The translations under genes and the position numbers were made by a program. A DNA stretch of 32,673 nt, taken from IMG/VR virus record IMGVR_UViG_3300028392_000198, positions 1 through 32,673 of that record; one strand, given 5' to 3'. The notes under the pieces were generated by a model. It had not been told where the DNA came from and did no database searches. It was given only the letters and a program-made list of their open reading frames with translations. Of the stretch, positions 8,469 through 14,030 are shown one piece after another; position 1 is the stretch's first letter; every line of letters starts with the position of its first letter. The stretch is from a virus.

Positions 8469-9242
8469 TTATGGCTTTTTTTCATTGTATCCATATTCGT
8501 ATGGATAGCCTTCAGTTGACAAAGTGTTAGCTTTTACTTTTTTGCTAACAACGTTGTATTCGCCATTCAATGTGCTTTCGCCATGCTGTTTTGCGTATGC
8601 TTTACTTGTAGAAACCCAATCTCCGCTATTGATGTCGTTTACACCTTTGGGAACTGCTCTAAATATTTCAATTTCAGCATCCGGTTTTCCTCTAGCTTTC
8701 AAAGCTGCAATGCGCCATTCAGAATCAATTAGCCTATCGCCAATTCCATACAATTGTTTGCCTTGCGCCGAATAAACATCATCCGGCATGATTTTTGTCA
8801 AATCATCAAGTGTTGCGCCATAAGTGTCTGCATTCGGAGCCAAATGCCCTTGACCACGGTATGAAACATCTTTGATGCTTGCGCCCACCGGCAATCCTTC
8901 TGTGGCGCGAATTGCTTTGCCAGCAAATGGTGCAATTGCCAGCGCAGCACCAATGGTTTCGTCCTTTGGGCGGTAGGTCATGCCCGAGCCTGTTCCGACT
9001 GCATTGCCGTAAGACAAAGCATCGGCGGTCTTTTGGACATCGCCCATTCCAAGCAAATCCATCACTTTTTTGCGATTTGCCGCCAAAAAATCAATGCCAG
9101 GCACGCCCATGCGGGGCATCTCAGGCAGCTTGTAAGCCATGCCCAACAAGTCGGCAACACCGCCCAACACCGGATTTCTCGGTGTAGCTTGTATCGTGTC
9201 GCTATTTGTCAGCGCACCAGCCAATTGTCGATAGTCAGCCAT
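8469..9242 (-). CDS. ADP-ribosyltransferase-like phage protein (ART-PolyVal type)
   Basis: A 257-residue protein. The first about 120 residues resemble the Gly/Ala/Pro-rich N-termini of phage virion proteins (PRNPVLGGVADLLG, GTGSGMTYRPKDETI). The C-terminal part contains EIFRAVPKG (Arg195), GDWVSTSKAYAKQHGE (STS at 211-213) and LSTEGYPYEYGY (Glu244, Glu249). The order Arg, STS, Glu is that of R-S-E-type ADP-ribosyltransferases, and the phrase FRAVPKG...GDWVSTSKAYA matches phage ART-like domains I know. It would transfer ADP-ribose from NAD+ to a protein, possibly a host target after ejection. Activity and target are inference. It sits between a 49-residue gene (TAATG overlap) and the terminases. 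Confidence 0.6.
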   Translation of the reverse strand: MADYRQLAGALTNSDTIQATPRNPVLGGVADLLGMAYKLPEMPRMGVPGIDFLAANRKKVMDLLGMGDVQKTADALSYGNAVGTGSGMTYRPKDETIGAALAIAPFAGKAIRATEGLPVGASIKDVSYRGQGHLAPNADTYGATLDDLTKIMPDDVYSAQGKQLYGIGDRLIDSEWRIAALKARGKPDAEIEIFRAVPKGVNDINSGDWVSTSKAYAKQHGESTLNGEYNVVSKKVKANTLSTEGYPYEYGYNEKKP

Positions 9243-9391
9243 TATTTCTTCTTCGGCGGCGCTTTTTTGGCTTGGTCAGCCTTGTTGAATTCCTTGGCTA
9301 CCTTTACCGGAATGCCTGCCATTTTTGCAAATTTAGGGTTGTGGGCGGCTGCTGCCATGAATTTGGCTTGTTTGCTGCTAGTGCTCGGCAT
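9242..9391 (-). CDS. Conserved 49-residue phage protein
   Basis: A short basic protein, MPSTSSKQAKFMAAAAHNPK at the start and a Lys/Pro-rich end (KKAPPKKK). The pattern (a Ser/Lys start, a Met-Ala-Ala-Ala helix, HNP-FAK, GIPVKVAKEF) is a small conserved protein found in many tailed phages; its function is unknown to me. The stop overlaps the next gene's ATG by one base (TAATG), and its 5' end overlaps the GT8-like gene by 14 bp. The high basic charge would suit nucleic-acid or virion association, which is inference. Confidence 0.75.
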   Translation of the reverse strand: MPSTSSKQAKFMAAAAHNPKFAKMAGIPVKVAKEFNKADQAKKAPPKKK

Positions 9392-10061
9392 ATGCGTCCT
9401 TCATGTGAATCAAGCCGTTTAGCATCCGGCTCTTTGTGTTGAACCAAGGTTTACTGTAGTCGCAATCAGCGTAATGGTCAAATTCGGGTATGCCTAGCGT
9501 GTAGTGGGCAATCTTTGTCCGCAAATGGTCGTGTTCGCCTACCAGCACGTTCCATTCCCTTGGCAAGTCGCCAATCAATGAGTCGGGCAACCATTGGAAT
9601 CGGTGCAATTCCTCACCTGTGCTTTCCTCAATGAATTCCGGTGTCAGCACCCTGTTGCGGTTATGTTCGCAGTTCCACAACACCACGCTTGACCAGTTTT
9701 TTCTCGGATAGTCGCCATTTCGGGCTTCCATCGGTGTGCCAATGTACTTCCTCGGGTGTTTGGTCTGATAGTCATGCTTGACCACCTGGACGGCATAGCG
9801 CGGGTCAAACAGGCTTTCAAGGTCTTCAATGTCTGCCAGCATCAGCATATCGCTGCCATCTAAGAATATGGCTTTGCCTTGGTATCCGCACAGAAATGGG
9901 ACTAGAAACCGCTGATAAGTGAATGCGTTTGTGCCATCCCGCTGCTTGCCGGATAAGGGCGTGATACTGACCAGCCCCTTGGTGCGCTCTATGACCGATT
10001 GGCAGAATACATGGTAGCCCACGGCTTCCCGAGGGTCGTATCCTGCAAATATGCGGATCAT
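9378..10061 (-). CDS. GT8-like glycosyltransferase
   Basis: A 227-residue enzyme-like protein. The N-terminus MIRIFAGYDPREAVGYHVF, followed by AFTYQRFLVPFL and KAIFLDGSDMLMLADI, matches the GT-A fold of family-8-type glycosyltransferases. The metal- and sugar-nucleotide-binding D-x-D is seen here as D68-G-S-D71. Later segments (SVVLWNCEH, HYTLGIP, and W in SKPWFNTK) fit the acceptor side of that family. It would transfer a sugar from a nucleotide-sugar to an unknown acceptor such as host surface glycan, a phage protein or DNA. It is coupled by ATGA to the DUF5856-like gene upstream. Confidence 0.75.
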   Translation of the reverse strand: MIRIFAGYDPREAVGYHVFCQSVIERTKGLVSITPLSGKQRDGTNAFTYQRFLVPFLCGYQGKAIFLDGSDMLMLADIEDLESLFDPRYAVQVVKHDYQTKHPRKYIGTPMEARNGDYPRKNWSSVVLWNCEHNRNRVLTPEFIEESTGEELHRFQWLPDSLIGDLPREWNVLVGEHDHLRTKIAHYTLGIPEFDHYADCDYSKPWFNTKSRMLNGLIHMKDAYAEH

Positions 10062-10414
10062 TTGAGGGTTAAACGGTAAATCGTAGCGTCAACCAAAGCG
10101 GCAATTTCGTCCACGATGTTTTGCAGTTGGGATTCTTCCGGTAATGCCACCCGATTTTTTTCGATGTAAGTTTTTAGGCTTGCCATGTACTTTTGCGGGT
10201 CTTTGGCGTTGTGAAAGTTTTCGGGGTAATCCTTGATTTTTTCGTAGCATCCAGCGTAAGCCTCAGCAAAATCATCGGTCAACTCAATGATTTCGGGGTA
10301 ATACTTGCCCAATGCCTTGTGCGTTGCATAAGAATCGGTTGCCAAATGCATGAAATGCGTCACCGTGCCGCTGTGCAGCATGGTCGAAATAAAGTCCGCG
10401 ACATTGTTTTTCAT
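10058..10414 (-). CDS. DUF5856-like conserved phage protein
   Basis: A 118-residue, mainly helical protein with many His, Asp and Tyr residues (SGTVTHFMHLATDSYATHKA, then AEAYAGCYEKIKDYP, and a final helix LQNIVDEIAALVDATIYRLTLK). This pattern matches a conserved phage family that I recall as DUF5856. The spaced His/Glu/Asp positions on amphipathic helices could indicate a ferritin- or Dps-like bundle, but that is my inference. Start at an ATG with AAAGGA six bases upstream. The stop overlaps the GT8-like gene start by ATGA. Confidence 0.6.
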   Translation of the reverse strand: MKNNVADFISTMLHSGTVTHFMHLATDSYATHKALGKYYPEIIELTDDFAEAYAGCYEKIKDYPENFHNAKDPQKYMASLKTYIEKNRVALPEESQLQNIVDEIAALVDATIYRLTLK

Positions 10415-10443
10415 GGCAATCCTTTAAAGTTGTTGGCACTTGC

Positions 10444-10554
10444 CTACGCACTTAAAGGTGGAACACGTCCACCAGCGTCGCGCCGCTTTCGCAGGATTAC
10501 CAACACGGCTGGAGACTGTGCGCTACCCCAAGAATCCTTAGAGTCAATCCCCAT
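10444..10554 (-). CDS. Possible 36-residue basic small protein
   Basis: This small frame fills most of the 153-bp gap between the YbcO-like nuclease and the DUF5856-like gene. It starts with ATG preceded by AAGAGGT at an 8-base spacing and ends with TAG. The peptide has a Ser/Asp/Trp-containing start, a hydrophobic AVLVIL segment, then RKRRDAGGRVPPL. The DNA also contains a 6-bp hairpin (GGTGGA/TCCACC at 10457-10473) and a short GAAA-loop stem, so a structured RNA is an alternative. No family recognised; whether it is translated is open. Confidence 0.4.
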   Translation of the reverse strand: MGIDSKDSWGSAQSPAVLVILRKRRDAGGRVPPLSA

Positions 10555-10567
10555 GCGTGTTGACCTC

Positions 10568-10885
10568 TTAATTGTAAGGCAATGGAACGTCTTTAGGCCA
10601 TCGGCCCGCGCTAGTCAATGCATCCACCGTTTTTTGGTGCGCCTGATTCCATAGCTGCTGGCGCTCATTCTTGTCCAAATTTGGCCCTTGGTCAATCTCA
10701 AAATGGCAATGTAGGCACAGCGCAGCCACCAAATTATCGTCTGCCTTGATGCCCCGACCCTTGCCGCCGCCCCAATTTGTATGTGCGGCCTGCACCATTT
10801 GGCCTGATCCGCAGCATTGGCAATCAAGGCTTGCCACTAGCTTCAGCAACTTTTTGCTTCTGACGTAGTTGTGTTTTTGTAGCAA
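10568..10885 (-). CDS. YbcO-like HNH/zinc nuclease
   Basis: A 105-residue protein with the metal-binding arrangement C22-x-C24-C25, AAHTN (His35) and C57-LHC60-H61. Between them lies the segment GKGRGIKADDNLVAALC, the pattern of YbcO/DUF1364 prophage proteins, which have an HNH-type fold. These are thought to act as nucleases in phage recombination. The best start is a TTG at 10885 with GGAG seven bases upstream, giving a 62-bp overlap with the preceding zinc-ribbon gene in another frame; no good ATG is available. It lies near NinB, as in lambda-like nin regions. Confidence 0.75.
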   Translation of the reverse strand: MLQKHNYVRSKKLLKLVASLDCQCCGSGQMVQAAHTNWGGGKGRGIKADDNLVAALCLHCHFEIDQGPNLDKNERQQLWNQAHQKTVDALTSAGRWPKDVPLPYN

Positions 10886-11009
10886 TTACAGTCTCCAAGG
10901 TTGTGAATCGGTGCATATTGGCGCATTCAATCCGGCGGCGGCGGCTATTGTTTTCATCTGCGCGGGTTTCTTTGACCACAGTCCATGCGCCACATTTAGG
11001 GCATTTCAT
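10824..11009 (-). CDS. Small NrdR-like zinc-ribbon protein
   Basis: A 61-residue protein. The start MKCPKCGAWTVVKETRADEN has a CxxC (C3, C6). It is followed by a basic NSRRRRIEC and HRFTTLE, which resembles the N-terminal zinc ribbon of the regulator NrdR (CPxC...RRRxxC...RFTTFE). The second metal knuckle is altered to C29-x3-H33, and the ATP-cone domain of NrdR is absent. Small proteins of this type are common in phages and may bind DNA, but no function is known to me. The start overlaps the NinB stop by ATGA. Confidence 0.65.
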   Translation of the reverse strand: MKCPKCGAWTVVKETRADENNSRRRRIECANMHRFTTLETVIATKTQLRQKQKVAEASGKP

Positions 11010-11287
11010 TCGTCTACAAAAGCGCGGAATTTCACGCCCTGTTGTGTGCCAAAGGCTGTGGATAACTCTATTAGTTCGGTCATTTCCGGCACGGTCATCT
11101 TGCTAGTACGCGCACCAATCACGACAAAGCCGCCTTCAATGCCAGGCACTACTTTTTGTTTTTTAAGCGCGGCGGTCAAAACATCTTTCCATTCGTCTTT
11201 TGTCAGCTTAACACCGTACCACACCACTTGTTGGGCAATGTCTTCCAAGTTTGCCCACATCATGCGGTTTTGTTCAAGGCTTCTCAT
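11006..11287 (-). CDS. ninB: NinB recombination protein
   Basis: A 93-residue NinB (Orf) homologue. Conserved features include the start MRSLEQNRMMWANLEDIAQQ, the helix WYGVKLTKDEWKDVLTAAL, PGIEGGFVVIGARTSKM and the end MTELIELSTAFGTQQGV. In lambda, Orf/NinB binds single-stranded DNA and can replace RecFOR functions in phage recombination. Here ERF and an SSB-like protein in the other operon are likely partners (inference). The length is shorter than lambda Orf (about 146 residues). Its 5' end overlaps the nuclease gene by 14 bp. Confidence 0.85.
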   Translation of the reverse strand: MRSLEQNRMMWANLEDIAQQVVWYGVKLTKDEWKDVLTAALKKQKVVPGIEGGFVVIGARTSKMTVPEMTELIELSTAFGTQQGVKFRAFVDE

Positions 11288-11549
11288 CTAAGCCTCTAAT
11301 CATGTCTAAAGCCGCCTGTGGGCTGTCAACCCTGCATAACGTACCACCGGCCCAATTTTGGAAAAAGTCGGCTTGTAGGCCCGTTAAACGCTTTTTAGAG
11401 GTGGTTTTGATCTCCATCAAGAAAGTGTGCCCTTTGTATCCAATTAGTAGGTCAACCGGCAAACCAATGATCCACACATAAGCGCCAGCATCCCGCAGCG
11501 CGGCAACAATGGCCTGTTGGTTTGCGTCAACCCTTGCAGCGTGTCTCAT
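11274..11549 (-). CDS. PD-(D/E)xK / VRR-NUC-like nuclease
   Basis: A 91-residue protein with the compact nuclease core PVDLLIGYKGHTFLMEIKTT. Asp33, Glu46 and Lys48 form the D...ExK active site, followed by LTGLQADFFQNW, a helix common to VRR-NUC and related phage nucleases. The N-terminus MRHAARVDANQQAIVAALRD is a familiar opening of such phage proteins. It could resolve recombination intermediates or process ends. It is coupled by ATGA to the cytosine methyltransferase and overlaps ninB by 14 bp, so it belongs to a DNA-metabolism cluster. Confidence 0.75.
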   Translation of the reverse strand: MRHAARVDANQQAIVAALRDAGAYVWIIGLPVDLLIGYKGHTFLMEIKTTSKKRLTGLQADFFQNWAGGTLCRVDSPQAALDMIRGLDEKP

Positions 11550-12517
11550 AGCAAAGCATCAACCGCTTGAATTCTTTTGCCAATCCATGCCATCACAGGC
11601 ACAGCCATTGAGTTTCCTAGCGCCTTGTACCTTGGCCCGTCAGGGGTTGCCTTGCCCTTGGGCTGGATGTCGGTGTACCTGTCAGGGAACCCTTGCAAGC
11701 GCTCACACTCCACGGGAGTTAGACGGCGTACTGCCATTGCTTGCATCAATGTAATTGGCACATTACCACCGCCAGCGCCATATGTGGCTGAAACAGTAGA
11801 GCAGACATCTCCCAATTCACGCACTCTGCTATCTTGACTATGCAACTCATAAACAGGTTGTGCCACCGCCATTGGATTCTTGGCTTGCAATGTCTGAGTC
11901 ATGTCCACGCTACTTCCAAAGCGTGCTGCAATTGTTCCGGCAACTTCTTTCCCCTTTTCTCGGCTCGGCGCAGGATGCCCCGACAAGCTATGGCGCTCAA
12001 AAAGTACCGCTGCGGCAGGTCGCCAGTCTCCAAGGTATCCGACAACGAACACACGTTTGCGTCGCTGTGCCACTCCGAAATATTGAGCGTCAAGCACCCT
12101 GTATGCGAACCCATACCCGAGGATTGCCAACCCTCCGAGGAAGGAACCAAAGTCCCGTCCATCAGCGGAGGACAAAACGCCGGGGACGTTCTCCCAGACC
12201 AACCAGTTGGGGCGATATCGTTTAGCAATGGCAAGATAGGTAAGCATGAGGTTGCCACGAGGGTCATCCAATCCTTTTCTGAGTCCTGCGACTGAAAAAG
12301 ATTGGCATGGTGTTCCTCCAACGAAAACATCGACATCTGCATCAGGCCACTCCTTAAATTTGGTCATATCGCCCAAGTTGGGCACGTCTGGATAGTGGTG
12401 CTGTAGCACCTTGCAAGGGAACGGTTCAATCTCCGAATACGCTACCGATTCCCATCCTAATGGATGCCAGGCGACACTTGCCGCCTCAATCCCACTGCAA
12501 ACTGATAGAAATTTCAT
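11546..12517 (-). CDS. dcm: C5-cytosine-specific DNA methyltransferase
   Basis: A 323-residue enzyme that transfers a methyl group from S-adenosylmethionine to cytosine C5. Motif I is SVCSGIEAAS (5-14). Motif IV is GGTPCQSFS with catalytic Cys71, and motif VI is WENVPG (108-113). Motif VIII is QRRKRVFVVG (151-160), motif IX RRLTPVECERLQGFPD, and motif X YKALGNSMAVPV. All key residues are present, so it should be active. The target sequence cannot be read from the sequence. No cognate restriction enzyme is seen, so an orphan enzyme shielding phage DNA is likely. A second frame is open inside residues 59-206 (see 11899-12342). Confidence 0.95.
   Translation of the reverse strand: MKFLSVCSGIEAASVAWHPLGWESVAYSEIEPFPCKVLQHHYPDVPNLGDMTKFKEWPDADVDVFVGGTPCQSFSVAGLRKGLDDPRGNLMLTYLAIAKRYRPNWLVWENVPGVLSSADGRDFGSFLGGLAILGYGFAYRVLDAQYFGVAQRRKRVFVVGYLGDWRPAAAVLFERHSLSGHPAPSREKGKEVAGTIAARFGSSVDMTQTLQAKNPMAVAQPVYELHSQDSRVRELGDVCSTVSATYGAGGGNVPITLMQAMAVRRLTPVECERLQGFPDRYTDIQPKGKATPDGPRYKALGNSMAVPVMAWIGKRIQAVDALL
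11899..12342 (-). CDS. Nested out-of-frame gene inside dcm (candidate overprinted protein)
   Basis: A 147-residue frame on the same strand as the methyltransferase, shifted by one base and wholly inside it. It starts MQMSMFSLEEHHANLFQ at an ATG with a perfect AAGGAG exactly seven bases upstream (12350-12355). The peptide includes SGRTSPAFCPP, SSGMGSHTGCLTLN, GDLPQRYFLSA and a basic CRGILRRAEKRGKKLPEQL. I recall similar alternate-frame peptides annotated as hypothetical proteins at phage dcm loci, though I cannot verify this here. Because long shadow frames also occur elsewhere in this genome, open length alone is weak evidence. The ribosome-binding site is the stronger point. Function unknown. 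Confidence 0.5.
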   Translation of the reverse strand: MQMSMFSLEEHHANLFQSQDSEKDWMTLVATSCLPILPLLNDIAPTGWSGRTSPAFCPPLMDGTLVPSSEGWQSSGMGSHTGCLTLNISEWHSDANVCSLSDTLETGDLPQRYFLSAIACRGILRRAEKRGKKLPEQLQHALEVAWT

Positions 12518-12876
12518 TTTTTCACCTTTGCAATCAGTTCAGCAATTCTTGCCTTGTTCTTTGCCCGCTGTTCGGCGGTCAATTCATTCCCCAACTGCAA
12601 AAAAGGCGGCTCAACATAGCTGCGGCGCAGCAAATTGATCCATTGTGGCAACGTAGGCGGGTCTTCCGGCAAGTTCTCCAGCGCCCGCTTAATCGTAGCC
12701 GCGCTAAATCCCGCCATTTTTTCACTCCAATGATTCATGGCGTTGACCACACCGGCATCAGACCCGTCCGGCAGCGTCTGTCCAGTTTTCCATTGATTCA
12801 TAAACCGAGTGCCGTAATTGCCTTGCAATGCCGCAAACAGCCGCTGAATCCAGCCGTCAGGTAATTTTGAGGACAT
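12514..12876 (-). CDS. P-like replication (helicase-loader) protein
   Basis: A 120-residue protein starting MSSKLPDGWIQRLFAAL. This start was chosen over an earlier codon because AAAGGAA lies six bases upstream, and the longer version would run deep into the DUF1376 gene. Segments GWIQRLFAALQGNYGTRFMNQW, MNHWSEKMAGFSAATI and LENLPEDPPTLPQWINLLRR resemble the N-terminal part of lambda P-type replication proteins, which bring the host DnaB helicase to the origin. It is shorter than lambda P (233 residues) and ends in a Lys/Arg-rich helix. Its position immediately downstream of a DUF1376 protein matches the O-P order of lambdoid replication modules. Confidence 0.65.
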   Translation of the reverse strand: MSSKLPDGWIQRLFAALQGNYGTRFMNQWKTGQTLPDGSDAGVVNAMNHWSEKMAGFSAATIKRALENLPEDPPTLPQWINLLRRSYVEPPFLQLGNELTAEQRAKNKARIAELIAKVKK

Positions 12877-13540
12877 TGAAGTTCCTTTCGTCACCAAAGA
12901 TGGCCCTGGCTGCGCCCATGTTCTTGTCTTGATAGGCATGAGACTGCATCCATTCGGCCTTAAAGCCCGTCCAGCCCCGTTCACAGCACGTTTCAAGGAC
13001 TGTCTGTAAGCTGACCCCTGCTTTGTCCGCTTCGCGCTGTATGCCGTCTAAGGCGGTTTGCGTGACCGCAGCCTTTTTTGATTTTCTCAATTTCAACCAA
13101 TCCTGCCAAACACCAACCGTCACGCCGTGAGGCGGGGCGACTGTATTTGTATTCTTTGGTTTATGGTTATTGGTTATTGGTTCTTGGTTATTGGTTGGTT
13201 GAACGTCCGTTGAACGGGCGTTGCTCCGGCGTTCAGCAGATGCTTTACCCGCCTTTGACGCTTGTTCAATTTTGCTATGAAAATGAGCAATTTCCTTGTC
13301 CGCACGGCTGTTGATCCAGCCCTCATCGGTCAGCTTAAAAAACTCATCAAGAACAATGGCGACTTCTTGCTCATAGTCGCGCAATCCTATTTGCCGTGCA
13401 ACGACCGCCACACCGCTGTTCAACGGGCGTTCACTTAGATAGTAGGCATCCAGCAATCGCCGATATGCAATGTCTTCAATGGGGGAAAGATGCCTTGTGT
13501 GGCTGACGTAGTCACCAATGTTAAATTGATAATAGTGCAT
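12857..13540 (-). CDS. DUF1376 replication-initiator-like protein
   Basis: A 227-residue protein. The N-terminus MHYYQFNIGDYVSHTRHLSP, followed by DIAYRRLLDAYYLSERPL and a helix with WINSRADKEIAHF, is the DUF1376 (YdaU-type) domain, a winged-helix-like module common in phage replication genes. A low-complexity Asn/Pro/Gln linker (about residues 112-135) is encoded by a 7-bp DNA repeat. The C-terminal part contains WQDWLKLRKSKKAAVTQTAL and CCERGWTGFKAEW, a domain often fused behind DUF1376. It probably binds the origin and cooperates with the P-like protein downstream. A 103-bp gap separates it from the Cro-like gene. Confidence 0.8.
   Translation of the reverse strand: MHYYQFNIGDYVSHTRHLSPIEDIAYRRLLDAYYLSERPLNSGVAVVARQIGLRDYEQEVAIVLDEFFKLTDEGWINSRADKEIAHFHSKIEQASKAGKASAERRSNARSTDVQPTNNQEPITNNHKPKNTNTVAPPHGVTVGVWQDWLKLRKSKKAAVTQTALDGIQREADKAGVSLQTVLETCCERGWTGFKAEWMQSHAYQDKNMGAARAIFGDERNFNVLKIT
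13162..13196. repeat. Heptanucleotide tandem repeat (TTGGTTA-type) in the DUF1376 gene
   Basis: Five consecutive 7-bp units of the form N-T/A-T-GGTT lie at 13162-13196: TATGGTT, ATTGGTT, ATTGGTT, CTTGGTT, ATTGGTT. Partial units flank on both sides. Because seven is not a multiple of three, the coding strand produces a mixed Asn/Gln/Pro/Thr linker. The array could be replication iterons, as lambda ori lies inside gene O, or only a slippage-prone linker. Confidence 0.8.
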
Positions 13541-13643
13541 TTTTAACCTTACGTTATCGGTTTGCGTTACTTAAAAGAACATCGGCAGGGCGGTAACGAA
13601 TCGCCTTTTCCCCCGCTAAAGGTAGCCGTGCCCAAATCCTAAA
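13541..13643. other. Intergenic region between the Cro-like and DUF1376 genes
   Basis: No gene is seen in these 103 bp. The minus-strand Shine-Dalgarno AAGG of the DUF1376 gene lies at its left edge. It contains an inverted repeat CGTTAC/GTAACG about 22 bp apart and a short GGCG...CGCC stem followed by TTTT on the plus strand. I find no convincing sigma-70 promoter. It could carry a regulatory site for the leftward operon. Confidence 0.4.
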
Positions 13644-13793
13644 TCAAAACCACTCAGGGCGCAAATCTTTAGCCTGCCACAGCCGCGCCTTGGGCACAAC
13701 CGTCCATTGGCTGATAGCTGCCAGGCTAATGCCTAGCAACTCAGCCAGCGCCTTGCGTGAGCCTGCTTTGTCGATAAGTTCCTGTTTGGTCAT
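13644..13793 (-). CDS. Cro-like (YdaS-type) helix-turn-helix regulator
   Basis: A 49-residue protein MTKQELIDKAGSRKALAELL followed by GISLAAISQWTVVPKARLWQ and an end LRPEWF. The order of helices, with LAELLGISLAAISQW as the turn-helix, is that of small Cro/YdaS phage regulators. An in-frame ATG at 13829 would add 12 residues. I prefer 13793 because family members begin with the MTKxEL helix, and an operator-like site (13803-13815) then lies just upstream instead of inside the gene. TACAAT ends six bases before this ATG, so the mRNA could be leaderless. It probably binds the three TAAG-N4-CTTA sites to control both directions. Confidence 0.75.
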   Translation of the reverse strand: MTKQELIDKAGSRKALAELLGISLAAISQWTVVPKARLWQAKDLRPEWF

Positions 13794-13802
13794 CTTGCGA
13801 TT

Positions 13803-13815
13803 GTAAGCTGTCTTA
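13803..13815. promoter_or_regulatory. Operator-like site A
   Basis: GTAAGCTGTCTTA, one of three copies of the GTAAGYTNNCTTA motif (core TAAG-N4-CTTA, a near palindrome) in this 90-bp control region. It lies 10 bases upstream of the preferred Cro-like start. Its reverse strand overlaps a TACAAT hexamer, as expected for an autoregulatory site. Confidence 0.6.
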
Positions 13816-13856
13816 TGGGCATCAAACATAGGGTTTGCCCTAACGCATTTCGCAAT

Positions 13857-13869
13857 GTAAGTTGGCTTA
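13857..13869. promoter_or_regulatory. Operator-like site B
   Basis: GTAAGTTGGCTTA, second copy of the motif. It overlaps the possible -35 hexamer (TTGGCT, 13862-13867) of the rightward promoter. Its start is 19 bp from that of site C, close to two helical turns, so proteins on B and C would face the same side of the DNA. Confidence 0.65.
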
Positions 13870-13892
13870 ATGTGTGTAAGCTAGCTTATACT
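13862..13892 (+). promoter_or_regulatory. Putative rightward early promoter
   Basis: TTGGCT (13862-13867) and TATACT (13887-13892) match the sigma-70 hexamers at 4/6 and 5/6 with a slightly long 19-bp spacer. It lies 45 bp upstream of the first rightward gene. Operator-like sites B and C cover both hexamers, which supports the assignment. The exact start of transcription is not known. Confidence 0.5.
13876..13888. promoter_or_regulatory. Operator-like site C
   Basis: GTAAGCTAGCTTA, the most symmetrical copy: TAAGCTAGCTTA is a perfect 12-bp palindrome. It overlaps the first bases of the putative -10 hexamer TATACT (13887-13892), so binding here would block rightward transcription. Confidence 0.7.
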
Positions 13893-13937
13893 TGCCTCAA
13901 CCCGCACACATTGCAGCGGTCTTTTAAGGAAAGTCAA

Positions 13938-14030
13938 ATGACAAAAGAAACCTGGGACAACATCATTACAACGGCATCCATTGCAATCATCAGCTACACC
14001 ATTGGCTACTTTGTCGGGGGCGGCGTATGA
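13938..14030 (+). CDS. 30-residue single-pass membrane protein
   Basis: First gene of the rightward operon. The start at 13938 is chosen because AAGGA lies eight bases upstream; the frame is also open further 5' but that part crosses the operators. The peptide has a short polar N-terminus (MTKETWDN) and a single hydrophobic segment of about 20 residues ending FVGGGV. It is probably a small inner-membrane protein; no family is recognised. Its stop overlaps the next start by ATGA. As the first early gene it might act on the host membrane (inference). Confidence 0.6.
   Translation: MTKETWDNIITTASIAIISYTIGYFVGGGV

Noticed and set aside
11834-12295. 153-codon plus-strand frame opposite dcm
   Set aside because: Antisense shadow of a strongly conserved enzyme without a ribosome-binding site; unlike the nested minus-strand frame.
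13592-13620. GGCG...CGCC stem followed by TTTT as a plus-strand terminator
   Set aside because: Only four base pairs, and no plus-strand gene lies upstream that would need it.
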